From Desulfuromonadaceae bacterium (GTDB taxonomy: Bacteria > Desulfobacterota > Desulfuromonadia > Geobacterales > Pseudopelobacteraceae), in contig JAQUHA010000010.1 of NCBI GenBank assembly GCA_028683855.1, positions 1-64,000 of the forward strand: a stretch of DNA of 64,000 nucleotides, written 5' to 3'. A program made the translations under genes and the position numbers. Each line of letters begins with the position of its first letter. Within the stretch, counting starts at the first letter, position 1. This document shows positions 25,603-33,852 of this stretch, one piece after another. The notes beneath the pieces were generated by a model. That model saw only the letters and a list, made by a program, of their open reading frames with translations, was not told the origin of the DNA and ran no database searches.

Positions 25603-26669
25603 GAAGGGGGAATATTGTTCTGCCGGTTGTTCTGTTCCTCTCTTTAACATTGATAGCTGCCTATGTTTTTTACAGCAACCGAACCAGAGAATATTCCAGT
25701 GACCGTTTCTTAATGGACACGCTGATCAGCATAAAAGTGTACGGTTCAGATAGTGAAGCTTTGAAAGAAGCTGTGGCATCTGCTTACAGCGAGATGCACA
25801 GAATAGCAAGCCTGACAGATGCCTTTCCAAAGATAGGAACGCCTGAGTACAGAGAAAGTGATGCATGCCGAATCAATCAGCAGGCAGGGGTTGCCCCCGT
25901 TGTTGTCGACAAAGATACGTTCAAGATACTTAAGATGGCAAAACATTACAGCGAGCTTAGTGAAGGTGCTTTTGATGTGACGGTTGGTCCGCTGATGGAT
26001 TTATGGGGTTTTGGCGGCAAAAATCCGCATATCCCATCTCCGGAGAGCATTAAATCAGCGTTGTCGCTGGTCAACAGCAGAGATCTTATACTGAACGAGC
26101 AGGAGAGAACCGCTTTTCTTGCAAAAAGGGGGATGAAGCTGGATCTGGGCGCAATCGCAAAAGGGTATGCAACAGAAAAAGCCATACAGAGCCTTAAAGC
26201 TAGCGGAATCAGTAAGGCTCTGATAGATGCGGGAGGCAACATCAGGGTACTTGGCAGAAACCTCCACGGAACACAGTGGAGAATCGGCATAAAGGATCCA
26301 AGAAAACAGAACGCCGTAGTTGCCATACTACAGCTGGAAGATTCGTCAGCGGTAACTTCAGGTGACTACTACCGCTTCTTTGAAGTTGACGGTAAACGCT
26401 ACCACCATATAATAGATCCCCGGAGCGGCTATCCCGCAGGAGAAAACATGACTGTTACGACCTTAACAGCTGATGCCGCTCTTGCGGATGTACTATCAAC
26501 CCTCTTCTTTGTCCTCCCACCCGAAAAAGCAGTACAAATGGCTGAAAATCTCGATGGGGTTGATCTATTTCTCATAACGGACAAACGCCGTATAATGCAT
26601 ACTCAATCTCTGAAAGGGAAAATTGATGTCCCTTCTGAAACATCATACAGATATGACCAGAGGCGATAA
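25599..26669 (+). CDS. apbE: FAD:protein FMN transferase ApbE
   Basis: A 356-residue ApbE with a single N-terminal membrane or lipoprotein-like signal segment (residues about 6-22), which puts the catalytic domain outside the cytoplasm. It transfers FMN from FAD onto threonines of RnfG and RnfD. The motifs GAFDVTVGPLMDLWGFG, DLGAIAKGYA and SGDYYRFF (metal and FAD sites) are intact, and the HHIIDPRSGYP block is present. ATG 25599 overlaps the rnfB stop as ATGA, so it is coupled to rnfB translation. Its substrate FAD must be supplied outside the membrane, which makes the neighbouring ECF-like genes interesting. Confidence 0.95.
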   Translation: MRRGNIVLPVVLFLSLTLIAAYVFYSNRTREYSSDRFLMDTLISIKVYGSDSEALKEAVASAYSEMHRIASLTDAFPKIGTPEYRESDACRINQQAGVAPVVVDKDTFKILKMAKHYSELSEGAFDVTVGPLMDLWGFGGKNPHIPSPESIKSALSLVNSRDLILNEQERTAFLAKRGMKLDLGAIAKGYATEKAIQSLKASGISKALIDAGGNIRVLGRNLHGTQWRIGIKDPRKQNAVVAILQLEDSSAVTSGDYYRFFEVDGKRYHHIIDPRSGYPAGENMTVTTLTADAALADVLSTLFFVLPPEKAVQMAENLDGVDLFLITDKRRIMHTQSLKGKIDVPSETSYRYDQRR

Positions 26670-27033
26670 ATATCTGTTACTCCTGCTGCTTTCCGTATCT
26701 TTTTCTCTAATGTTTGTACTGTACGGGAACACAACTATTTTTCACTCAAAATCGAGATCCACTCAGGCGGTAGTTACTGTAAACGGGGATATTATAAGAA
26801 AAATAAATATGCCGACTAACAGCCGATACTCCTTTGCTATAGAGGGGAGTAGCGGTTCGTTCAGAGTAGAACTGGATGGTGAGAAGATTAAAGTAAGCGA
26901 AGCTCACTGTGCAGGGCAGGTTTGCCTAAATCAGGGGTGGATAAGTCGTGCCGGACAGTCAATCATATGCATTCCGGAAAAAATCGTGATTCGCCTGGAA
27001 GGCAGAACCATGCTGGATGCAATAACACAGTGA
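26626..27033 (+). CDS. NusG domain II-type membrane-anchored protein
   Basis: A protein of about 135 residues with one N-terminal membrane helix (YLLLLLLSVSFSLMFVLY) and an external beta domain of the NusG_II family (PF07009). The family hallmark HCAGQVCLNQGWISRAGQSIICIP, split as C-x4-C and a later Cys, is present. Such proteins occur next to ApbE, Rnf and Gx transporter genes in many anaerobes; function unknown, and not transcriptional despite the name. It overlaps the end of apbE by 44 bases from ATG 26626, which has AAGGG upstream; ATG 26653 is an alternative start. Confidence 0.82.
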   Translation: MSLLKHHTDMTRGDKYLLLLLLSVSFSLMFVLYGNTTIFHSKSRSTQAVVTVNGDIIRKINMPTNSRYSFAIEGSSGSFRVELDGEKIKVSEAHCAGQVCLNQGWISRAGQSIICIPEKIVIRLEGRTMLDAITQ

Positions 27034-27569
27034 TGCGCCTTAATACTCACAGGCTTGTATTTCTCTCTCTCCTCATTGCTCTTGGCACCTCGCTGCATCT
27101 GGTTGAAATGCTCCTCCCTTTACCACTTCCTCTGCCGGGAGTAAAACTCGGTCTCGCCAACATAGTGACACTGCTGGCTCTTTATCTTTACGGTTTTCGT
27201 GACGGAGTGACAGTAGCCCTCCTGAGAGTGTTTCTGGGCTCACTGCTCGGAGGAACTTTTCTCTCCCCCGCTTTTCTGCTCGGTATATGTGGTGCCGTAG
27301 TAAGCACTGCTGCCATGGCACTCCTGCTGCGCCACACAAAATGTTTCAGCACAATCGGCATCAGCATGGTCGGAGCAGTCAGTCACAACATCGGGCAGAT
27401 ACTGGCAGCCTCACTGCTTCTCCAGAGCAGAGCGGTACTTTATTATCTTCCGGTGCTTCTGCTCACCGGAATACCTACCGGAGTTTTTACGGGTTATATT
27501 TTAAAGTCGCTGATGGAACATATTGAGAAAAGCGGGGCTTTGAAAGGATTTACACAACAGGAAAATTAG
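27033..27569 (+). CDS. Gx transporter / heptaprenyl diphosphate synthase component I-type membrane protein
   Basis: A 178-residue membrane protein with five to six helices of the PF07456 family, which belongs to the same superfamily as the substrate-binding S components of ECF transporters. The characteristic LPLPLPGVKLGLANIVTL motif near residue 25-45 is present. The enzyme-like name in databases is historical. The ATG at 27033 shares a base with the preceding TGA stop (TGATG). As last gene of the rnf-apbE run it could act as the S-like partner of the upstream ECF-like ATPase and EcfT; this is inference from gene order. Confidence 0.85.
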   Translation: MRLNTHRLVFLSLLIALGTSLHLVEMLLPLPLPLPGVKLGLANIVTLLALYLYGFRDGVTVALLRVFLGSLLGGTFLSPAFLLGICGAVVSTAAMALLLRHTKCFSTIGISMVGAVSHNIGQILAASLLLQSRAVLYYLPVLLLTGIPTGVFTGYILKSLMEHIEKSGALKGFTQQEN

Positions 27570-27572
27570 CTG

Positions 27573-28067
27573 CTATCTCCCAAGAGACTCTTCAATTTTT
27601 TTAACATCAAAACCTTCTATAATTCTGCCATTAATCATAAATGTCGGTGTAGAGTCGACCTTGTGAGATTTCGCTATTTCCATCTGATCTTCCTGTAGCT
27701 TTATACCACCGGCTGTAATACCTTCAAATTTCTGGACACTATCCATCTTGCCAGACATAGCCTGATGGTACGCTGTTGCACGATCCATTTGCGATAAAAC
27801 ATATTGAGCTTTCTCTTTCGCTTTGGGATGACGCGGGAGTGGATAAAAGAAAACCTGCCGGGTAACATCACTCCGACCTTCAAAATATTTGGAAGCTTTA
27901 CGACAGAAAGGGCAGTCGGGATCAGTAAATTCTATGACCATCTTCGGTCCGCTCCCTATAGTTATCGCCTTACTGAAGTCGAGAGTTGCAGCAACGCTGT
28001 TCTCAGGCGAAATGAAACCTGCAGCTATAACCATTAAAAGTAAAAATAATACCGCGGTTTTCTTCAT
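27573..28067 (-). CDS. Periplasmic DsbC/thioredoxin-fold disulfide protein
   Basis: A 164-residue protein with a signal peptide (cleavage around residue 26) and a thioredoxin fold with a helical insertion. The active site reads DPDCPFCRK and the cis-proline loop STPTFMINGR. This resembles the catalytic domain of DsbC/DsbG without the dimerisation domain. It may reduce or isomerise disulfides, including cysteines for heme attachment. Convergent with the Rnf operon, separated by 3 bases. Confidence 0.88.
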   Translation of the reverse strand: MKKTAVLFLLLMVIAAGFISPENSVAATLDFSKAITIGSGPKMVIEFTDPDCPFCRKASKYFEGRSDVTRQVFFYPLPRHPKAKEKAQYVLSQMDRATAYHQAMSGKMDSVQKFEGITAGGIKLQEDQMEIAKSHKVDSTPTFMINGRIIEGFDVKKIEESLGR

Positions 28068-28088
28068 ATAAAATCACCCTCACCTTTA

Positions 28089-29273
28089 TTAATTGACTCC
28101 GCTATTTTCTGAAACAGACGGCAAAAGGATAACAAATTCGCTCCCCACACCCGCTTCAGATTTTGCCCATATTATTCCCCCGAATTTATCAATTGCCAGT
28201 TTACAATAAGCAAGCCCCAATCCTGCACCGCCACGCTCTCTATCAGTTTTCCGCTTGAATTGGGTATATCTGTCAAAGATAAGATTCAGCTCATCAGCAG
28301 GGATTCCGTTACCGGTATCACTGACGGTAATTTTATAGTAGAAAGCGTTTTCTCTGAAACAAGAGGGAAACTCTGTATAAACAGGTATATCAAGACTTTG
28401 CAGCATTGAAGCAGAAACTGTTCTGCTGGATATTGATATCTTTCCACCCTCAGGGGTAAATTTCATTGCATTTCCAAGTAAATTCCCAAGTATTCTATTA
28501 AATGAACTTTTATCCACCGCAATCTCTGACGAACCATCCTCAAGATCTACCAGAAGTTCAATTCCGTCATGTTTTGCCGGCCTTGCAAACTGTGATGCAA
28601 TTCTCCGTATAAGCTGGTTGCCGTTATAGCTATTAATTGCCATTTGGATTTTACCCGCTTCAAACTTCCTGATATCAAGCAGGTTGTCTATCATAACAAC
28701 AACTTCATTACAGCTATCTATTGCAGATTGAAGATAATCCTCCTGCTCACCGTTTATCGGCCCCAGGCATTTTTCCCTGACAATATCAATAGAACCTATT
28801 ACTGCAGTCAACGGGTTCTTCATATCGTGTGAAAGCATAAGAATAAAATCTTCCTTCTCCTCCTGCAGTTTTCTTTTTTCAATCAGCGCCAATCGGTGAG
28901 CCATTGCACGCTCTAACCTCTGATGCATATCTTCCAGAGCAAATGGTTTTGCAATATAGTCTTCCGCACCGTTCCTCATACACTCAACCGCAATCTCTTC
29001 ACTCCCGTGACCGCTCATCATTATGACAGCGGTATCACACATTCCTTCCCTTAGACGCTTCAGAACTGTTATTCCATCAAGATCCGGCATATTCACATCA
29101 AGCAATACAACAGCATAATCCTTTTCATTCACCAGTTTATCCAGAGCCACCGCCCCGTTGGAAGCCACAAAAGCAGAATACCCCTCGTACTCCAGAAACT
29201 CTTTAAGAGGTAGTGCTATTTCGTATTCATCATCTACAATAAGAATTTTGCCGGTCTTGGTTTCGGTCAACAT
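28089..29273 (-). CDS. Response regulator-histidine kinase hybrid (REC-HisKA-HATPase)
   Basis: A 394-residue soluble protein. An N-terminal receiver domain (about 9-122) has the phospho-aspartate in VVLLDVNMPDLDG. A HisKA domain follows with the phospho-histidine in LMLSHDMKNPLTAV (about 150), then an HATPase domain with NLLGNAMKF (N box), DTGNGIP (G1) and GAGLGLAYC (G2). The receiver-first layout suggests control of kinase activity by another kinase. The start ATG shares its A with the ispD stop (TAATG). No membrane segment and no output regulator is encoded next to it. Confidence 0.94.
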   Translation of the reverse strand: MLTETKTGKILIVDDEYEIALPLKEFLEYEGYSAFVASNGAVALDKLVNEKDYAVVLLDVNMPDLDGITVLKRLREGMCDTAVIMMSGHGSEEIAVECMRNGAEDYIAKPFALEDMHQRLERAMAHRLALIEKRKLQEEKEDFILMLSHDMKNPLTAVIGSIDIVREKCLGPINGEQEDYLQSAIDSCNEVVVMIDNLLDIRKFEAGKIQMAINSYNGNQLIRRIASQFARPAKHDGIELLVDLEDGSSEIAVDKSSFNRILGNLLGNAMKFTPEGGKISISSRTVSASMLQSLDIPVYTEFPSCFRENAFYYKITVSDTGNGIPADELNLIFDRYTQFKRKTDRERGGAGLGLAYCKLAIDKFGGIIWAKSEAGVGSEFVILLPSVSENSGVN

Positions 29274-29989
29274 TATTTACACTCATTTTCCATGCTGGCG
29301 AGAAATGCCTCAGCGAGAATAATATCTTCAGGGGTAGTAATTTTAATATTCCGGTAATCTCCACGAACTGTGCTGACAATGCCCCCGTACTGTTCAACAA
29401 GAGAAGCATCATCAGTCCCTGAGAAACCATCCGTTTCAGCTGAAACATGAGCTTCAAATATTTTGCCGAACCTGAATGTCTGCGGAGTCTGAGCCTGCCA
29501 TAGCGTCTCTCTAGAAGGGGTCTCCTTAACAGTACCGTCACAGACAATCTTTATCGTGTCTTTTACCGGAACAGCAACGATAACACCATCATTATGAAGA
29601 GCCGCCTCTATGCTATCTCTCAAAACAGCTTCGCTAACAAACGGTCGCACACCGTCGTGTATAAGTACCACATCAGAATCAGAGACGCTGCTCCTCATCG
29701 CTTTAAGACCATTCATAACAGAATTTTGTCGCTCATGTCCACCGGGAACTATGGCAACGACCTTCTTGAAACCAAAAGTTTCAACTACATTTGCACGGCA
29801 GTATGGTATTTCATCTTCAGGAATTACAAGGTAGATTGAACTGATAATATCAGAATTTTCAAAAACCGAAATAGTTCTTGCAACTATCGGCATACCATCC
29901 AGAAGCAGATACTGCTTGTTTATGGATGCCCCCATACGTTTACCCATTCCGGCTGCCGGAATAAGGGCTATAGATTTGAATGCAGTCAT
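29273..29989 (-). CDS. ispD: 2-C-methyl-D-erythritol 4-phosphate cytidylyltransferase
   Basis: A 238-residue IspD, which forms CDP-methylerythritol in the MEP isoprenoid pathway. The nucleotide-binding motif [12 protein letters not shown], then HDGVRPFV and KDTIKIV, and the C-terminal KITTPEDI are all present. Start ATG 29989 has a GGAGC site and matches homologues; upstream in-frame codons add an unlikely hydrophobic extension. ispF, often fused or adjacent, is not here. Overlap with the kinase gene indicates co-translation. Confidence 0.95.
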   Translation of the reverse strand: MTAFKSIALIPAAGMGKRMGASINKQYLLLDGMPIVARTISVFENSDIISSIYLVIPEDEIPYCRANVVETFGFKKVVAIVPGGHERQNSVMNGLKAMRSSVSDSDVVLIHDGVRPFVSEAVLRDSIEAALHNDGVIVAVPVKDTIKIVCDGTVKETPSRETLWQAQTPQTFRFGKIFEAHVSAETDGFSGTDDASLVEQYGGIVSTVRGDYRNIKITTPEDIILAEAFLASMENECK

Positions 29990-30155
29990 TAGTTTTTGCT
30001 CCGGGGTGAAGTATATCAGCTTTAAAAAGAGATGCAAACTATAATAAAAAATATTTATTATTATCAAGCACAATACTGTCTACCGGCAAAACCATTAGTC
30101 TATACAAACAAAATTGCTTGTATTTTTGAACCCTTGCAGGTAATCTGCTTCGACT

Positions 30156-31205
30156 ATGGATCCAGTCCGACACCTAAAAATTTCATTTTTTGTTCTCCTA
30201 TTACTTATATCAGGCGGGACGCTCGGTTATATGTATGTAGAGGGTTGGTGTTTTCTCGACGCCGTCTACATGACAGTGATAACTCTCGGCACAGTCGGCT
30301 TCAAAGAGGTTCACGACCTTTCAGACAGCGGCAAGATAGTCACTATGCTGTTGATTGTTGTGGGTGTAAGCGTTTTGGGTTACATCGTCGGCAGTCTTGC
30401 CCAGATCATGTTTGAGGGCCAGTTTCAACGTATTATCGGGAGGAAGAAGGTGGAAAAGAAAATAGGCGAACTTAAAGACCACTACATAATCTGCGGTTTT
30501 GGCAGAATCGGGTCGTTAATCTGCAAGGAATTCAAAGCAAACGGCCTTAAATTTGTAATTATAGAGAAGAATATTGAAGCAGCTGAACGCCTGGACGAAG
30601 ACGAATACCTCTACATGAAGGGTGACGCAACTCTCGATGAAACTCTCCTGAAAGCCGGAATCAGCAGAGCAAAAGGTTTGATCTCAGTAGTAACCTCTGA
30701 TACCGAAAATGTCTATATCACTCTAACCGCGCGAGGGCTTAATCCAAACCTGTACATTATGGCAAGATCCGGTGAGGAGGGTTCGGATATAAAACTTAAG
30801 CGTGCCGGCGCTAATAAAGTAGTTTCTCCATACACCATTGGCGGTAATCGAATGGCACAGTCGATATTGCGCCCAAACGTAGTCGATTTTATTGAAATAG
30901 CCACAGGCAGGGAGCATCTGGAGCTGCAGATGGAAGAGATCAGCATTCCGGCTCATTCGGCATTTGTGGGCGAAACACTTGTCAGTTCCGGGTTTCGCAA
31001 AGAGATAGGTGTCATTATTGTCGGAATAAAAGATGTTCATGGCAAAATGGTATTCAATCCGCACTCTCAAACAAAAATTGATGAACGGGACACCCTTATC
31101 GTCCTGGGGGATCCTACTGCCATTCACAAACTTGAAGATCTGGTCGCACGAACATCTTCGGACGAACTTATTAAAAAACACAGGAAAGATCACAATGAAA
31201 AATAA
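30156..31205 (+). CDS. Potassium channel protein with RCK (TrkA-N/TrkA-C) domains
   Basis: A 349-residue protein: two transmembrane helices (about 8-28 and 67-90) with a pore loop between them, then a Rossmann RCK domain with the nucleotide motif GFGRIG at about 117, and a TrkA_C domain at the end. The selectivity filter reads TLGTVGFKEV; the canonical TVGYG/TVGFG is TVGFK here, a variant found in a subset of prokaryotic channels, so ion selectivity is uncertain. Divergent from ispD; overlaps the next gene by 11 bases. Confidence 0.9.
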   Translation: MDPVRHLKISFFVLLLLISGGTLGYMYVEGWCFLDAVYMTVITLGTVGFKEVHDLSDSGKIVTMLLIVVGVSVLGYIVGSLAQIMFEGQFQRIIGRKKVEKKIGELKDHYIICGFGRIGSLICKEFKANGLKFVIIEKNIEAAERLDEDEYLYMKGDATLDETLLKAGISRAKGLISVVTSDTENVYITLTARGLNPNLYIMARSGEEGSDIKLKRAGANKVVSPYTIGGNRMAQSILRPNVVDFIEIATGREHLELQMEEISIPAHSAFVGETLVSSGFRKEIGVIIVGIKDVHGKMVFNPHSQTKIDERDTLIVLGDPTAIHKLEDLVARTSSDELIKKHRKDHNEK

Positions 31206-31965
31206 AATTCACGCCCATGTACCGTACGGACGTCTTGCAGAGCACCTTGATTACGCTATAACAAACCGGATAAACCCAGAGGTATTTTTTTCGGCGGAAG
31301 CGCTTGATCATCTTGTGCAGGAAGAGCTCTCATCACTGGCTGACGCACTGCATCAAGCCGGTTTAGAGACGACCATACACGCACCTTTTCTTGATCTTAA
31401 CCCCGGCGCTGTAGACTCCAGCATTCGCAGTGCCAGCCGCCACCGGATTGAACAGGTTATGGGTGCAGCTAAGATACTGCGCCCGCGCGTTATAGTTGTA
31501 CACCCCGGATACGACGACCTTCATTATGGTGACAATCGTCTGGTGTGGCTTAAAAACAGCATAGATTTCTGGCGCGGCTTTGTCGAAAGCGCATCTGAGA
31601 TCGGGACAATTCTGGCAGTTGAGAATATTTTTGAAAAAGAGCCATCTACAATAAAAGCTCTGCTCGATGCCATCGACTCCCCCTGCTTACGTCACTGCTT
31701 CGACATTGGACATTGGAATATGTTCTCAACGGTGACTATTGAGGAGTGGTTTGCAGAACTCGGTGGATACATAGTAGAGAGTCATATCCATGACAATCAC
31801 GGTCAAAGCGACGAGCATCTTCCTGTCGGAGAGGGGGATATTGACTTCAACCGCTATTTCCCGCTGCTCACCGCTACAGCGCCAGATGCAGTCTGGACAA
31901 TCGAGGCGCACAACACGGAGCACCTTCAGCGGGCAATTGCAAATATCAAAGGTTATATAAAATAG
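31195..31965 (+). CDS. TIM-barrel sugar isomerase/endonuclease IV-like protein
   Basis: A 256-residue TIM barrel of the xylose isomerase-like/AP endonuclease 2 family. Metal-ligand residues typical of the fold are visible: HAPFLDLNPG, VVHPGYDD, AVENIF, CFDIGHWN and ESHIHDN. The substrate is unknown, and these proteins are often misnamed sugar phosphate isomerases. ATG 31195 has AGGAAA upstream and overlaps the channel gene by 11 bases; the next gene, galE, starts 12 bases on, hinting at carbohydrate metabolism. Confidence 0.85.
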   Translation: MKNKIHAHVPYGRLAEHLDYAITNRINPEVFFSAEALDHLVQEELSSLADALHQAGLETTIHAPFLDLNPGAVDSSIRSASRHRIEQVMGAAKILRPRVIVVHPGYDDLHYGDNRLVWLKNSIDFWRGFVESASEIGTILAVENIFEKEPSTIKALLDAIDSPCLRHCFDIGHWNMFSTVTIEEWFAELGGYIVESHIHDNHGQSDEHLPVGEGDIDFNRYFPLLTATAPDAVWTIEAHNTEHLQRAIANIKGYIK

Positions 31966-31977
31966 AGGGGCTACGAA

Positions 31978-32964
31978 ATGTCAGAGACAATATTGGTGAC
32001 CGGAGGTTGCGGCTATATAGGTAGTCACGTTGTCAGGCAGCTAACAGAATCCGGGTATAAGGTTGTTGTTTACGACAATCTTTCTACCGGATTCCGTGAC
32101 GCTCTCACCATGAGTGAGCATCTGGTCGAAGGGGAACTTTCTGACAATAAAAAACTGGATGAAATTTTTCAGCTATATAATTTTAAAACAGTACTGCATT
32201 TCGCGGCAGCTATTATCGCGCCTGAATCTGTATCAAAGCCTCTAAAATATTACGGAAACAACACCCGAAATACTCTGGGACTTCTCGAAATATGTGCAAG
32301 ACAGGGAGTTAAACGCTTTATATTCTCAAGCACTGCTGCGGTATACGGCATTCCGGAAGGTGGCACAGCTTCCGAGGAGAGCACAAAAGCACCCATTAAC
32401 CCATACGGAACCTCCAAACTGGTAAGCGAATGGATGCTGCGAGATGTTGCCGCAGCACACGGAATGAGCTATGTTGCGCTACGATATTTCAATGTAGCCG
32501 GTGCAGATCCGTTGGCGCGCATGGGTCAGCGCACCCCTGAGGCAACTCATCTCATAAAGGTTGCCTGTCAGGCGGCTCTTGGAATGAGGGAGAGCATAAG
32601 CGTGTACGGGACTGACTATCCAACCCCTGACGGCACAGGAATACGCGATTATATCCATATAGAGGATCTTGCATCCGCACACATCTCCGCCCTTGAGTAT
32701 CTTGAGAAAGGGGGCGAATCCACAGCAATGAATGTTGGATACGGAGAGGGGAGCAGCGTGCTGGAAGTTCTTGAAGTTGTACGAAAAGTGAGCGGCGTAA
32801 CTCTGGATATTATAGAAGCAGAGCGTCGCCCGGGCGACCCTGCATCATTGATTGCCAAAGCTGACAAAATCAGGAAATTGACAGGCTGGCAACCAAAGTT
32901 CAACAATCTTGAAACCATCATAGCAGATGCCTGGCGATGGGAGAGCAAGCTCGCTGGAAAATAG
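31978..32964 (+). CDS. galE: UDP-glucose 4-epimerase
   Basis: A 328-residue short-chain epimerase. The NAD-binding motif GGCGYIGSH is at residues 8-16, the catalytic serine region is SSTAAVYG (about 120) and the catalytic YGTSK lies near 147. ALRYFNVAGADP is the sugar-binding segment. It interconverts UDP-glucose and UDP-galactose for polysaccharide or lipopolysaccharide synthesis. GAGGGG lies before the ATG. Probably co-transcribed with the two upstream genes. Confidence 0.94.
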   Translation: MSETILVTGGCGYIGSHVVRQLTESGYKVVVYDNLSTGFRDALTMSEHLVEGELSDNKKLDEIFQLYNFKTVLHFAAAIIAPESVSKPLKYYGNNTRNTLGLLEICARQGVKRFIFSSTAAVYGIPEGGTASEESTKAPINPYGTSKLVSEWMLRDVAAAHGMSYVALRYFNVAGADPLARMGQRTPEATHLIKVACQAALGMRESISVYGTDYPTPDGTGIRDYIHIEDLASAHISALEYLEKGGESTAMNVGYGEGSSVLEVLEVVRKVSGVTLDIIEAERRPGDPASLIAKADKIRKLTGWQPKFNNLETIIADAWRWESKLAGK

Positions 32965-33063
32965 AATCAGAAACCGGCTTTTGACTTTTTAATTCGGTTT
33001 TAATTTGTTATATGCTAAAAGATAATCTCTTGAGATATCTTCAACTTACCATCACGGAATCTT

Positions 33064-33786
33064 ATGGACTTTACATCACTTTACAGCACCAGAATCCAGA
33101 CAAACTTTGACGATGACCAGGCTCTGATTCTTAGAAGAATAGATGAGAAATGTACATCCAAAGACGGCTTAAAGGTAACACTCACCAATTATTACAGAGG
33201 ACTCCCCATTATCTACCCTGCAACCATAATTGCGGTAGAAAGGGGCAACCTTGATCTTGACGTTAATCCACAGCAGGCAGTTGCGATATCTGATGATCGT
33301 TACACACTTATTCGCTGCAATCTTTTCCCGTTCCCGGTCCTTGCTCATGCACAGTACGTCAATATAAAAAAACACGCCGTATCACTTAACAAATTATGTT
33401 TTGTGGAGGTTTTAGCCGAGAGAAGGGCAGCAGTGCGTTTGAACCTTGATCCACCTGTAAAGGCGACCATTCTTTATGATGATCAGACGATAGCAGGTGA
33501 ACTTATTGATCTTTCCACTCAGGGGATAGGGGTAACAGTCGATAGTTATATTACCATAAACCCGGAAGCTGAAATCTCAGTTCGCTTTATGTTACCCGAT
33601 CCGGTCCTGCAAAAACAGACACTGCTTAAGGTGTCTGCATCACTTATCGATATTTCCGGGGATGCCCAACCGTATCTATATAAATTTAAAATTGCGCCTG
33701 AAAAGCATCAGGAGCAGCTTTTATCACGATACAGTTTTCAGCGGCAGGTTGAAATAATCAAAGGCTTAAAAGAAGTTGTTGATTAA
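33064..33786 (+). CDS. PilZ-domain cyclic di-GMP receptor (YcgR-like)
   Basis: A 240-residue protein with an N-terminal beta domain (about 1-110) and a C-terminal PilZ domain. The c-di-GMP motif RRAAVR (RxxxR type) is at about 122-127 and DLSTQGIG (D/NxSxxG) near 151, so binding is expected. YcgR-like proteins brake flagella or tune exopolysaccharide and motility. It stands 100 bases after galE, perhaps as a separate unit. There is no ribosome site of note at the ATG (GGAATCTT only). Confidence 0.88.
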   Translation: MDFTSLYSTRIQTNFDDDQALILRRIDEKCTSKDGLKVTLTNYYRGLPIIYPATIIAVERGNLDLDVNPQQAVAISDDRYTLIRCNLFPFPVLAHAQYVNIKKHAVSLNKLCFVEVLAERRAAVRLNLDPPVKATILYDDQTIAGELIDLSTQGIGVTVDSYITINPEAEISVRFMLPDPVLQKQTLLKVSASLIDISGDAQPYLYKFKIAPEKHQEQLLSRYSFQRQVEIIKGLKEVVD

Positions 33787-33852
33787 CAGCTTACCATCAT
33801 CCGGCAGCACTCACTCCGTCTGAAGAAAAGAGACTCTGTTTTTTCCACTCCA

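Noticed and set aside
27079..27095. A TGGCAC-like sigma-54 promoter match
   Set aside because: It lies inside the Gx-protein coding sequence with an imperfect second half and no suitable downstream gene start.
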